DNA from: Siphonodentalium dalli
Lineage: Eukaryota; Mollusca; Scaphopoda; Gadilida; Siphonodentaliidae
Assembly (NCBI GenBank): GCA_032622095.1
Contig: CP136062.1
Coordinates: forward strand, 226,130,578 to 226,194,577
Direction of reading: 5' to 3'
DNA length: 64,000 nucleotides
Shown here: in pieces, positions 33,631 to 44,048 of the stretch
Layout: every line of letters begins with the position of its first letter
Position numbering within the stretch: the first letter of the stretch is position 1
Notes under the pieces: generated by a model
Told to the model about the DNA's origin: nothing
The model's database searches: none
The model's input: the letters and a program-made list of their open reading frames with translations, nothing else
Position numbers and translations under genes: made by a program

Positions 33631-34740
33631 ATAACAATATTTGCATACATATATGACTGCTATAGCGTTGAATTCCGTCAACTAATCATCTGATTCACAG
33701 GAATATGTCATCAATTGTAATCAATTCATTTATTACACGCATTTTACAGGTACCTGTTCCAATGTGTGACAATTATCACCCTGATGAGCCTGAACACTTA
33801 GTAAGCATCTACTGCTCCCCGGGGACAGGGGGGGGGGGCATACTCACAAGATCTTTCACTGCTCATAATCAGGTACCGTTTTCAACGCAAGTGTGGTATG
33901 AAACAGATAAAGTAAGAGCGATCTTGTTCAAGAGTCACAACTTGGCATGAAATATGAACAGCGTACAAATCGACAATTGCTGTGTGAAACTCACATTGGC
34001 TTCAAACTCATCTCGCTGCATTGACAGTGAAGCTAAGTCCAACGTGCTAACAACTGCACAATGCAGCTCCATCTCGTATTATCAGTTCATCTGCCTGTCG
34101 TCTGCCTATATTTCCTGAATCCCTCCTAATTATGCTCTCATCAGCTCAACTTACTAAACTATTCTTTTTTCTTGTTATTACGCGCGCTCCGCGTGTATAC
34201 TGGTGTACAAATTCTTGTTTCACTTGGGCTCTGGAGTTTGCGCTGGTGGTTTTATTTATAGAAATTGGAATTTTTTGGGATGATTTAAAAGTGGAACTGC
34301 ACGACCTGGAGGCCAAGTCCGGTAAAAGGAGTAGTTGAGAATTTCAATTTAGTTTATTGTCCTTTACATTATCATGTCAATAATGTTGATTTTTGGTTTG
34401 TGACAATAAGCTATGTCAATTACAAATAAAAGAAATGGAAAAGATAATTTGTAAGTCTTATATTTAAACTTTTATAGACATTTTTCGTTCTGCAGCCCAC
34501 TGAGGGTTATGGTCGGAGACGACCGCCGGTTCGTTAATTAGGTGCTGGTTGTTATTGTTATTTTAACGGAATTCTGAGTTGGTCATTCGCGAAACCAATA
34601 TATTTTATATTCTATAATTACAAACATGGGTATATAATATATGATATTGAGCGCGTTACCATTTCTGACATTGGTTTTCTTGTTTGTTTTACTGTTTGTT
34701 TATTACAGACATCATTGTGTATTGTGGTTAGTTCCAAATA
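33631..34740. other. Non-coding; one possible 51-bp exon at 33751-33801
   Basis: At 33751 a good acceptor ('cgcattttacag') precedes 17 open codons reading VPVPMCDNYHPDEPEHL, followed at 33802 by 'gtaagc', a good donor. The peptide is protein-like but no partner exon was found, so this is only a candidate. The rest shows nothing recognised. Confidence 0.2.
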
Positions 34741-34895
34741 ATTTAACCCTTTCTATACTAAATACTCATTGACAGGTAGTTCCCTCAGGAAATGTTCAGA
34801 TAATAAGTTTAACCCTTTCTATACTAATACTCATTGATGAGTAGTTCCTTTAGGAAATGTTCAGATAAAATAAGTTTAAACCTTTCTATACTAAA
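34741..34895 (+). repeat. Three tandem ~66-bp units with TTAACCCTTTC start
   Basis: 'aaccctttctatactaa' occurs at about 34743, 34811 and 34878, followed by 'actcattga' and 'gaaatgttcagataa'. The start resembles element M's TTAACCCTTTCAACACTAA. Confidence 0.7.
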
Positions 34896-34961
34896 GCACC
34901 ATTGAGCAGTTATATGGAGTCATAGGGAGAAGTGACTGTCCTCTCATACACCAGTATGAAG

Positions 34962-35080
34962 CTCTCTTAATTCATAATGTTTGGCTTCAGCAATCCACTA
35001 TGGCAACCCTTTGCCATGGCCAAGTTTGCTTCAGTAAATGACTTCGGCATTGCTGATTGCTGCAGCCAATTATAAGGGCT
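34962..35080 (+). repeat. Dispersed repeat R, copy 2
   Basis: Matches 19876-19980 ('ctcttaattcataatgttt', 'caagtttgcttcagtaaatg', 'attataagggctgagta'). Family unknown. Confidence 0.6.
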
Positions 35081-35134
35081 GAGTATGTATATATATATGC
35101 CCAAACAGAATAAGTGTACTTACTCAGGTTTTAA

Positions 35135-35506
35135 CCCTTTACCCAACAGAACGGCCCTGTGCCAATGCATTCTCTTATATATGCGAGTCGACCATAGGTC
35201 GCCTCGCATATATAAGAGAATGCATTGGCTTAAAACATTAAAAATTATAAAATTGTTAAAGAATGTAAGAAAAAATGGTAAAAAAAGATTTTTTTAGGCC
35301 AATGCATTCTCTTATATATGCGAGGCGACCTATGGTCGACTCACATATATAAGAGAATGCATTGGCACAGGGCATAACTGTAACTATCACAATGTGGTCA
35401 AGGAGCCGGTTCCAATGATATCCATATTTGTATGGTTCTATTGAGACAGACTGAAGATATTTTAGGCTGTTGAAGCTTTATTTGGCCGGTTTTGTTGGGT
35501 AAAGGG
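35135..35506 (-). mobile_element. piggyBac-like MITE, family A (A6)
   Basis: TTAA at 35131-35134 and 35507-35510. Reversed copy with both hairpins and short deletions in the spacer and near the right end. Confidence 0.85.
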
Positions 35507-35662
35507 TTAATGGTATATTTACTCATTATAATGGTTTTATAAATGGATCATAGGAGGCTAAGGAGGGTGATGTAGGGTGTAAATTGAACTTCAGCTATCA
35601 TGGCTCAATCAGAAACCTTCAGACTGGTCCATTGTACCAACCTGTAAATAGTGTGTCTGACA

Positions 35663-36887
35663 CAGGGTTGTCAATAGGTACTGGTACCGGTACCGGAACC
35701 GGCGGTAATCAGGAATTAAATCGGTACCGGTTCTGACGTCGAGTACCGACGGTTCTCGGTACTGACTGTTGATTTATATTTATATACCTCTTAACGAATG
35801 TAAAGGGTTGATTAAGCAGCTCAACATACGACCCAAACCAACTGCAATGGGTTAACGTGATATTGTCAGCACATTCAAACATCAAAGGCACAGTGTGCCG
35901 CACTATGACAACTTGTCACGAAATTGACAGAATGCAACATTGTGTGGGAGCTTGTGATGATTGTATTTCTTTGATGCGGCCGGAAAGCCGCTGGATGCAA
36001 GTCTGCATTGTTCTGCACGTGCCGTTTAGAGGAATCATTTGAGAGGAGTCTGTTACTCTGTTATGTTGTGTCATCTTTTACGAATTACGATGGTGTCCAT
36101 GAAATCTATTCGCATCTGGGATTATTTTATCCCACACGAAAATGACTCGCAGAAAGCCAGATGCGCCGAATGCAATACTGTAATAGCCAGATCGAAGGGA
36201 AGTACAACGGGAATGAAAAAATATTTGTGGACAAAACACAAAATATCAGTAGATTCGGAAGTTCAGACAAGTGGTCAAGGTTCGACTTCAAAATTTAAGC
36301 AGATGCCATTGACCCCATTTATCCAAACTAAAAGGGAAAGTTTACTGGAACTTTTAGGAAAACTGGCTGCTATAGACAGAATTTGGGTGACATCATTTAT
36401 GAAATTACAAATTTACAACTTACAACATGCGAGTAATAGGGCGGCATTATGAATTTATGGCCGATTAGTGAGTTCTCTAATTAATTACCACACAAATAAT
36501 ATGGTGTACCGTGAGTCCGTGTGATCGTCACTATCATGTATCCATAAAAATGTGATACAAGCCTACAATGTTAGCCGACCCAGTAGTCAAACATACATGT
36601 CTACATTCGTTCCACTCTGTATTCCGTCTTTTTAAAAAAATCCTCCCATTGCGACTTGCCAAAAACCACCGCAGACAACAACTTAATTGTAAATGTCGTT
36701 TTAATTTCGTTGTTTGACTAAACCTCGAACTTAGCGAATAATTGATGATGGAACCCACGAAACCAAAGTTATTTGCAGTATAAAAGACCACTCAATGAGT
36801 ACCGATACCTACGCGGTTTGCGGTACTGAACATCAGTACGGAACCAGTACCGAAAGTTGTGGTACCGTCGGTACTTTGACAACCCTG
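35663..36887 (+). mobile_element. hAT element with BED-finger frame (1,225 bp)
   Basis: Exact 8-bp target duplication gtctgaca at 35655-35662 and 36888-36895. Ends CAGGGTTGTCAA and its complement, a typical hAT terminus. GGTACCG-type motifs crowd both subterminal regions. It carries one short transposase-like frame (36039-36452) and is otherwise non-coding, so it is an internally deleted, non-autonomous copy. Confidence 0.9.
36039..36452 (+). pseudogene. Truncated hAT transposase, BED zinc finger only
   Basis: The 137-residue frame has an N-terminal BED finger: W27 and F30, C42-x2-C45, then M59 and H67. The position that should be the first His holds Tyr62 ('MKKYLWTKH'), so zinc binding is probably lost. 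After it comes a linker and 'LLGKLAAIDRIWVTSFMKL', which resembles the region after the finger in ZBED/hAT transposases. A stop follows, and the catalytic RNase H-like fold and dimerisation domain of a ~600-residue transposase are absent. The likely start is Met18 or Met21. The frame lies in a hAT element with perfect ends, so it is transposon-derived, not a host gene. Confidence 0.75.
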
Positions 36888-37177
36888 GTCTGACATTTGC
36901 AGAGTGAGGTCCCCAGAAGGTGGAACTTAGTGTCGCTATCCCACACAGTGGGCTAGCATCACCAAATTCACCCTCTGTGAACCTTATTCTGCTGAAGCTG
37001 CAACTGCTATGGGAGACCTAGGATCAGATTGAAGTTCCCCAGTTGAAGTTTGTGATGTTCACATATTAGTCACCTCGATTATGCAATTTGTCTTCTGCAA
37101 GTTAGGGGATATAGAAACTGAACAGAAGGGAAAAAGTACCGGTAACTAAAAACAATGTTAATTGGAGACTATTGATA

Positions 37178-37390
37178 CAGTAATGCCCTAAGTAATCGAC
37201 TCTTTAACCACAGCAGAATTATGGGTAATTTTTCAGGATTTAGTCGGAAATATGGCTTGTTGCCATTCATCGGAAAGCTATCCCTGATAGCTTTCCGATG
37301 AATGGCAACAAGCCATATTTCCGACTAAATCCTGAAAAGTTACCCATAGTTCTGCTGTGGTTAAAGAGTCAATTACTTATGGCATTACTG
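37178..37390. mobile_element. Family C hairpin inside B11 (C4)
   Basis: 213 bp, TA at 37176-37177 and 37391-37392. Intact B copies read through this point with a single TA ('tagatacttcccag'), so the target duplication is TA. Confidence 0.9.
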
Positions 37391-37465
37391 TATTTCACTG
37401 ATGATGTTAAGCCTCAGTAGAATGAGGCTCCCAGAGGGTGAATTTAGTGATCGATGCTAGCGCTT

Positions 37466-37632
37466 GCTGAGCTTTCATACCGTCTGGAGCTCGCGAGAAT
37501 GTCACCTTCTACTTAATCCCGTACTCCATAGATGCTATGTCATATATATATCCCCCTTGTTGGGCATTGATTAATGTTTTGTCATTTGATCTCACCGATT
37601 AAGGTAAACAAATGAGCAAAATTAATAGGATG
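37466..37632. other. Non-coding spacer
   Basis: Nothing recognised. Confidence 0.3.
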
Positions 37633-37644
37633 GTCAGAACCATG

Positions 37645-37902
37645 CAAGCCTTGAAATAGGGTGCCTGTCATTTGCAGAATGAGGTCCCCAGAGGGTGAAT
37701 TTAGTGATGCTACCCCGCATAGCGGGCTAGCATCACCAAATTCACCCTCTGGGGACCTCATTCTGCTGAGGTGTAAGCAGAATGAGGTCCCCAGAGGGTG
37801 AATTTGGTGATGCTAGCCTGCTATGCGGGGTAGGTAGCATCACTAAATTCACCCTCTGGGGACCTCATTCTGCAAATGACAGACACCCTATTTCAAGGCT
37901 TG
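37645..37902. mobile_element. Short family B element: two hairpins, no core (B12)
   Basis: 258 bp. Ends CAAGCCTTGAAATAGGGTG and complement, with two near-perfect B hairpins back to back. 'gtcagaac' lies at 37633-37640 and 37903-37910, a likely target duplication, but with four extra bases 'catg' on the left. Confidence 0.8.
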
Positions 37903-37910
37903 GTCAGAAC

Positions 37911-38239
37911 TCAGACAATAAGACAGAAGAGGTCAGTCACATGTCACTGATCGCGAAAGTACGTTAGACCCCTGCTCGATAATTGTTTTGTTACTCGATT
38001 CGACCTCGACATTCGAATGCAAACTTTTATGGGTAATATTTGAACATTCACAATTATTGCGAAGGATAAAAAGTATATACTCTCACAATTATTCCCTCAC
38101 AATCTGTCGTTTTAAGTTAACTTTCACTGTTCTAACCATCTTGTTTCGCGACTGCAAATATAACAGTTAAGTTATAATTTATTCAATCCACATTCAATTG
38201 GAGATCGACGGAATGATACTTCACAATTCTGTTGAATGG
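37911..38239. other. Non-coding, nothing recognised
   Basis: No repeat or frame found. Confidence 0.3.
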
Positions 38240-38241
38240 TA

Positions 38242-38441
38242 CAGTAATGCCCTAATTAATCGACTCCATAACCACAGCAGAATTATGGGTAACTTTTCAG
38301 CATTTAGTCGGAAATATGGCTTGTTGCCATTCATCGGAAAGCTCTCCGATGAATGGCAACAGGCCATATTTCCGACTAAATCCTGAAAAGTTACCCATAA
38401 TTCTGCTGTGGTTATGGAGTCGATTAATTAGGGCATTACTG
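38242..38441. mobile_element. Family C hairpin (C5)
   Basis: 200 bp, TA at 38240-38241 and 38442-38443. The arms are close to a perfect match with almost no loop ('aagctctccgatgaatgg'). Confidence 0.88.
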
Positions 38442-38929
38442 TATGTAACGTGACTGCGCATACATGCTATTAAATGCATTATCTTTTCATTATTGTAGAT
38501 TATGTTTATGATTATGAAAAGAAAATTTAATTTGGCCAAAAAAGTTTCATGGCTATCGTTAGCAAACAATTATTCATTAATATTTACACACTAAGTGTTG
38601 TCATCACTAAATCCAGCATTCTGATTGGTCGGCGCCCACGTGGCTAGTTGCAGTTATTTCTCGGTGAATGCGTAACGCCTCATAACACCAAGCTAATAAC
38701 ACCATCGATACGTCATTAGGTTTGGAAAGACGAACGCGTAATGCTTTGGGCGCATTTTGACTCGCGCAGGATTGACTTAATACATCATCGGGTTTCAACA
38801 TGAAGAGAAATTGTTCCTATTAACTTTTGCCAATGGTGCTATTGGGTATTTTGGGCTGATCTTGTCACGATACACTTTTCGATTTAAATATATTTACAAA
38901 AGCGGCTTTTTCGCTAAATGTATATAAAT
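38442..38929. other. Non-coding, nothing recognised
   Basis: No repeat or convincing frame. Confidence 0.35.
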
Positions 38930-39090
38930 ATAAGGATTAACTGTCATGTGGACTGTTTTTATGGAGATGTAACGGTGAGGTAAGTGGACATAACTTGTAT
39001 GTAAAACCCTTCGGGTTTTACACAAGTTATGTCCACTTACCTCACCATTACATCTCCATAAAAACAGTCCACATGACAGTTAATCCTTAT
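38930..39090. repeat. Near-perfect hairpin, ~75-bp arms
   Basis: 'ataaggattaactgtcatgt' pairs with the complementary end at 39090. The centre is 'gtaaaacccttcgggttttac'. Only a few mismatches by eye. Single copy in this window, unlike the other hairpin families. Confidence 0.88.
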
Positions 39091-39119
39091 TTAGATCACT
39101 GTGAAACACTCTGGTGAAA

Positions 39120-39315
39120 ATTGGCACGCGGAACCCTGTATTGACCTGTATTTAGTGCTAGTAAACCCCTAAACCAAATTTCATTCTTTCAGTTGAGACT
39201 ATCTCAATTAAGTTACCATCTGGAAAACCAAAATCGAACAAATGGATGAACAGACGGCTAGACAGATAAACTAATAACATAATAAGTCCCATTTAAAAAA
39301 AAACAGGCGTATAAC
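39120..39315 (+). repeat. P-type monomer with tail (P8)
   Basis: 'accaaatttcattctttcag', 'aagttaccatctgg', then 'atgaacagacggctagacag' and 'aacaggcgtata', the usual order of a P 3' end. Confidence 0.5.
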
Positions 39316-39500
39316 ATATTCAAGTGAGAGAAATCAAGCTATTTTATTATAACCAAACACACGGAGTAATAGTGGACTGCACTGCATATGATAATCATGC
39401 TAATCATCCAAATTTCTTACTTTATTGTCAACTTTTACAGCTTATAAAATAATTCACTTATATCTCGCAGATACTTATTTTCTTGCTGGGGGTTTGTACA

Positions 39501-39740
39501 TTAAAATGACGGGGTGACAAATATGACATGCAGAATAATATTGTCACTGTTAATAACGATATAAAGAAAGCTGGCAAACGGTGAATGGAGTTTGTCCGGA
39601 ATTGGGCTTAGGTGTTTCAAATGATGAATGTCGCTGAAACCACAATTGTCTTTGGACAAATTCATTATATCAGGGAAACTATCGCCTTGATAACATTTGG
39701 CAAATGCGTTATAACGCAGGTCGTCTCGAACCAATTGGCC
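39501..39740 (-). other. Weak candidate exon, leucine-rich-repeat-like
   Basis: On the minus strand an acceptor-like 'atactatttcag' (about 39744-39755) precedes an open frame containing 'FPDIMNLSKDNCGFSDIHHL'. Its spacing recalls an LRR (LxLxxC.fsDIxxLxxL). Only one repeat-like stretch is visible, there is no clear donor, and a LINE-type tail lies just next to it on the other strand. It may be chance or a relic. Confidence 0.15.
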
Positions 39741-39744
39741 TGAA

Positions 39745-39895
39745 ATAGTATTTTAAGATGTGGGGCACAACATGTTCAAAATTTGGGCGCAATCGATCAT
39801 GAGGGTCATATATTTTTTAACGTGCCAAAAGCAGGAGAGAGTTACAAACAGACGCACACACACAAACACTTTGCTTTTATATTGATAGATTTTTC
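39745..39895 (+). repeat. RTE-like LINE/SINE 3' tail
   Basis: 'caaaatttgggcgcaatcga', then 'acagacgcacacacacaaac' and 'actttgcttttatatt' follow the usual order of RTE-type tails in animals (binding phrase, CA/ACAG run, TTTGCTTTTATAT). No coding part remains. Confidence 0.5.
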
Positions 39896-40769
39896 CAGAC
39901 ACCATTCAACCATTCGAAATCATGTACTGCTACCATAGTATAGCATTGTGTAATTGTCTTAACTGGATGTGATCTGTACCTTGTCTAAACATAGTAATTC
40001 AACAAAAACAGACATACACTGTAATTCTTCAGGGCATAATCAAATGATGCGGGTAATTTGTCAAACATAGCGTTAAGTATTTCCGACATAATAGCAGTTA
40101 TTATTGTCAGCCCTGTGATCATATAGTCTTATCAGATTCAATCATTTAACTAATTCAATGGTGGATGATTTTGATACATGATTTGATTGATCATGTGTTA
40201 TCACACACTGATCTCATAGTAACCTATTTATCTAAATTATCAGAGATATTGATCATTGGTGGGAACATGTGGAGTGTCCTGGACAAATTCTTTTAGAAGC
40301 TAGTTACCAAATTCTATCAGTTTTGGAAACATTGTGTCTTATATTTTTACTATTTCAACAATCGCTGTTTGAGCGGTCTTTAATATCGATAGGAAAGCAG
40401 TTAATTATTAATACTTCTCACCTCTATACTGGAGTTTACCATAGAACAATAAACTGACAACCTAACAAGGAAATTGTAGAACGGTTGTTTCATCAGGACA
40501 CATTGAAACAAAGAGTACGTGTTAGATATGTAAACACCACCACCATACGTTCAAGTAATCCCTCCATCTGTCGATAGTAATGCTATCAAATTCACGGTGG
40601 GAAATCACGTGGTTTCGAATTGATGAGTATCACACATTCAAAATGGCCGAGGCGATCGCAAACGCGACCAGAAACGAGGAAAAAGGTAATGAAAGTGTCC
40701 ATGACACTGTAGCTCAATTTGCGAAGAAATTAAATTTTTGTGATGAGCAATAAATGGAATGATGAATTG
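39896..40769. other. Non-coding, nothing recognised
   Basis: Only short frames without protein-like character. Confidence 0.4.
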
Positions 40770-41745
40770 AATTTTGAAATCCAAGATGGCAGCTGACAAC
40801 CATGTTTTTTTTCTCCAAATGGCCCCAAAATTACTCGTTCCCATCTACATGTCAATGTTAACATCCATGACAAATTTCATGATGATCCGACAAAGGTATG
40901 ACCGTGCCAAACGATTTGGTCATGCAAATAGTAAAATCCAAGATGGCTGCCAGTGGCCATGTTTTATGGCCGAATGACCCTAAAGTGACAAGTTCCCATC
41001 TATATGTCAGTGTTAACATCCTCGACAAATTTCATGATGATCTGATCAAAGCTGCAACCTGTAGCCCGTGCCAAAGGATTTAGTCATGCAAAGAGTAAAA
41101 TCCAAGATGGATGCAGGCGACCATGTTTTTTAGCCGAATGACCCCAAAATGACTCGTTGCCATCTACATGTCAATGTCAACACACATGACAAATTTCATA
41201 ATGATCTGACCAAAGATACAACTTGTAGCCCATGCCAAAGGATTTAGTCATGCAAAGAGTAAAATGCCGAATGACACCATGCAAAATGACTTGTTCCCAT
41301 CAATGTTAACATCCATAACAAATTTCATGATGATAAGACAAAGGTATGACCTGTAGCCCGTGCCAAAGGATTTAGTTATGCAAAGAGTAATGACCCCAAA
41401 ATGACTCGTTCCCATCTACATGTCAATGTTAACATCCATGACAAATTTCATAATGATCAGACAAACAGTACAACCTGTAGCCTGTGTTAATGGCTTGCAT
41501 TTTGAAATCCAAAATGGCTGCTTGCGGCCATGTTTTTTTGGCTGAATGACCCCAAAATGACTCGTTCCCATCTGTATGTCAATGTCAATAGCCATGACAA
41601 ATTTCATAATGATCAGACCAAAGGTGTGACCTGTAGCCCATGCTAACGGAAATTGTTGATGGACGTCTCCACACACACACGGATGATGGATACCAAGCCA
41701 CGGCAATAGCTCAAACTTTACAAGTAAAGTTGAGCTAAAAGTCAT
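40770..41745 (+). repeat. Tandem-monomer element P (P7), ~160-185-bp monomers
   Basis: Five to six diverged monomers built on 'aaatccaagatggctgcc', 'aatgactcgttcccatctac', 'tgacaaatttcatgatgat' and 'cctgtagcccgtgccaaagg'. Closed by 'ttgatggacgtctccacaca' and a hairpin end 'agctcaactttac' / 'gtaaagttgagctaaaa'. Confidence 0.75.
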
Positions 41746-42032
41746 TACATATTTCCTTATATCACATAGTGTATATGTATAGTTACGAATAAGGGCATGC
41801 TTCCCACCAAACTTGGCAGCGCGCCAACAAAATTACTTTACAATGATTAAGCAGATTAATGTTTTGCAAAGCCGCACATGACACCAAAACCAGACAATGC
41901 AACATGATTGATTTGTTCATTAAAGTTAAATTCTTGTCCAACTTCGTTGCACCAATGAAAATAGACACAAAAACACAATCCTGAGTGCGTAATACTGTCA
42001 TATACGGTTGTGATGCATCTAGTTTTTTTTAT

Positions 42033-42190
42033 GTGATATAGAAGATCTTTATCTCATTATGTTGGGATTTTATAAGATTTTATGAAACCCGTTTGATAAA
42101 TTTGATTCACAACGGGTCGTATTTATCAAACACATTTCATAAAATCTAATACCCCAACATAACTCATTGGAGATCGTATATATATATCAC
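42033..42190. mobile_element. Foldback family G, copy 1
   Basis: GTGATATA...AGATC start, 'gttgggattttataagattt' arm, and its complement to 'atatatatatcac'. A related copy lies at 50888-51105. Confidence 0.7.
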
Positions 42191-42747
42191 CGCCCAAATC
42201 ACATCAAAGGGTCAATAACTCTAAATATAATCACATCAAAGGGTCAGTAACTCCAACAATAGTAATTTTGTGACCAAGGCTTAACTATAAATTCCCTGTA
42301 ACTCATCTCCCGAGCTTAACAATCAGAAGTTTGCTCTGCAATTACCAATTTTCCATTAATACTAGAAAGAGAGTTAGAAATTGGAAACATCCGTGATTTG
42401 TTAACGATCTTACAGATATTGGTACGCTCAATTAGTCAGGAATTGGACTTAAATCCAGTGATGAATCCTATTTGTATGTCTGTTCGCTGAGATCAGAGAT
42501 AGGCGACGTAAACCAATCTCGAGGCGGTAACCTAGTGATGTATTATTGTTCGATTTCACACAAATGGTCAGCGGAGGATTTAGATAGATTCAAATCACAA
42601 CCATGACTGTAACAACACACTTGACGTTATTTGGAGACGACTGATTATGTGCTGACATGGCTCGTTAATCAGCGTGATATATGACTACATGTCTGTAGAC
42701 ACGCAGCCTTGATGAATTCATCACACTCATCTAACATCACACTCAAC
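42191..42747. other. Non-coding, nothing recognised
   Basis: 'atcacatcaaagggtca' is doubled at about 42198 and 42230. Nothing else seen. Confidence 0.35.
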
Positions 42748-43162
42748 GACCAGCCTAGAGGTTAGGGACCAGCCTAGAGGTTAGGGACCAGCCTAGAGGT
42801 TAGGGACCAGCCTAGAGGTTAGGGACCAGCCTAGAGGTTAGGGACCAGCCTAGAGGTTAGGGACCAGCCTAGAGGTTAGGGACCAGCCTAGAGGTTAGGG
42901 ACCAGCCTAGAGGTTAGGGACCAGCCTAGATGTTAGGGACCAGCCTAGATGTTAGGGGACCAGCCTAGAGGTTAGGGACCAGCCTAGAGGTTAGGGACCA
43001 GCCTAGAGGTTAGGGACCAGCCTAGAGGTTAGGGACCAGCCTAGAGGTTAGGGACCAGCCTAGATGTTAGGGACCAGCCTAGATGTTAGGGACCAGCCTA
43101 GATGTTAGGGACCAGCCTAGATGTTAGGGACCAGCCTAGAGGTTAGGGACCAGCCTAGATGT
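42748..43162 (+). repeat. Minisatellite, 20-bp unit (about 21 copies), from the end of element H
   Basis: Unit 'gaccagcctagaggttaggg', with a 't' variant ('agatgttaggg'). The last unit runs straight into 'tttcaaattgggagaagtca', the sequence that follows the left terminus in H1 at 31440. The unit therefore contains the H terminal repeat. Confidence 0.92.
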
Positions 43163-43878
43163 TTCAAATTGGGAGAAGTCACATCTCCCTGTTTGGTACT
43201 TATGGACAAGTGGACTGTGATCACCGATAAGTAATAACAGCTGAACTTCAATTTAGACCCACACAAGCCTGCAAATGCCGTGTCTGTCATTTGCAGAATG
43301 AGGTCCCCAGAGGGTGAATTTAGTGACGCTATAAATCCCACATAGCAGGCTAGCATCACCAAATTCACCATCTGGAGACCTCATTCTACTTCATCTTCTG
43401 GGAAGTATCTACATTAACAAATTAAGATTGTTTTTAGTTACATTTCCCTTCCAGGAAGTTTCTATATCCCCTAATTTGCAGAAGATAAAATTCATAATTG
43501 AGGTGCCCAATGGGTGAACATCACCAACTTCAACTGGGGAACTTCAATCTGATCCTAGGTCTGCCATATTAGTTGAGGGCCTAAGCAGAATGAGGTCCCC
43601 AGAGGGTGAATTTAGTGATGCTAGCCCGCTATGCGGGGTAGCGTCACTAAATTACCCTCTGGGAACCTCATTCTGCAAATGACAGACACACTATTTGCAG
43701 GCTTGGACCCACACATCACCCTTCTAATATGTATTATATGCAGCACCACGCGGAGCCCATTTACAGAATCATTATAGAGAGTAAGCACACCGTTATAATC
43801 AGTACAAATATTTCAAACACGCTGTTGGGATATATGCATACTGGTATGAGAGAGAAGTCATTCTCCCTGAGACAAATA
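43163..43878. mobile_element. Body of element H, second copy, with B13 inside
   Basis: Left body 43163-43263 and right body 43714-43878. 'agagagtaagcacaccgtta', 'atatgcatactggtatgaga' and 'gagaagtcattctccctga' correspond to 32140-32285 of H1. Confidence 0.55.
43264..43705 (+). mobile_element. Family B foldback (B13) with perfect target duplication
   Basis: 442 bp. Exact 8-bp duplication gacccaca at 43256-43263 and 43706-43713. Ends CAAGCCTGCAAATGCCGTG and 'cacactatttgcaggcttg'. Complete core. Confidence 0.92.
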
Positions 43879-44001
43879 CAGTATATGACCTTTTAACCGC
43901 AGTAGAATTATGGGAAACTTTTCAGGATTTAGCCGGAAATACGGCTTGTTGCCATACATCGGAAAGCTCTCACCGAAGTCGATTACTTAGAGCAGATTAT
44001 T
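43879..44001. mobile_element. Family C left arm (C6), right arm mostly lost
   Basis: CAGTATATGACC start, 'cagtagaattatgggaaact', 'ggcttgttgccatacatcgg', then a jump to 'aagtcgattacttagagca'. Confidence 0.7.
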
Positions 44002-44048
44002 TTCATCGCTATCATATCATTGAAGATAATATACTCTGACAATTTAAG

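Larger units (their letters stand above)
35638..37465 (+). mobile_element. Family B foldback split by a hAT element and a C hairpin (B11)
   Basis: Left end CAACCTGTAAATAGTGTG at 35638 is interrupted after 25 bp. The arm resumes at 36888 ('gtctgacatttgcagagtga'). The core is interrupted again at 37177 by C4 and continues at 37393. The right arm stops at 'ttagtgatcgatgctagcg'. Confidence 0.8.

Noticed and set aside
37782-37967. Short frame and similar ones starting MRSPEGEF
   Set aside because: They are translations of the B hairpin arm 'cagaatgaggtccccagagg'.
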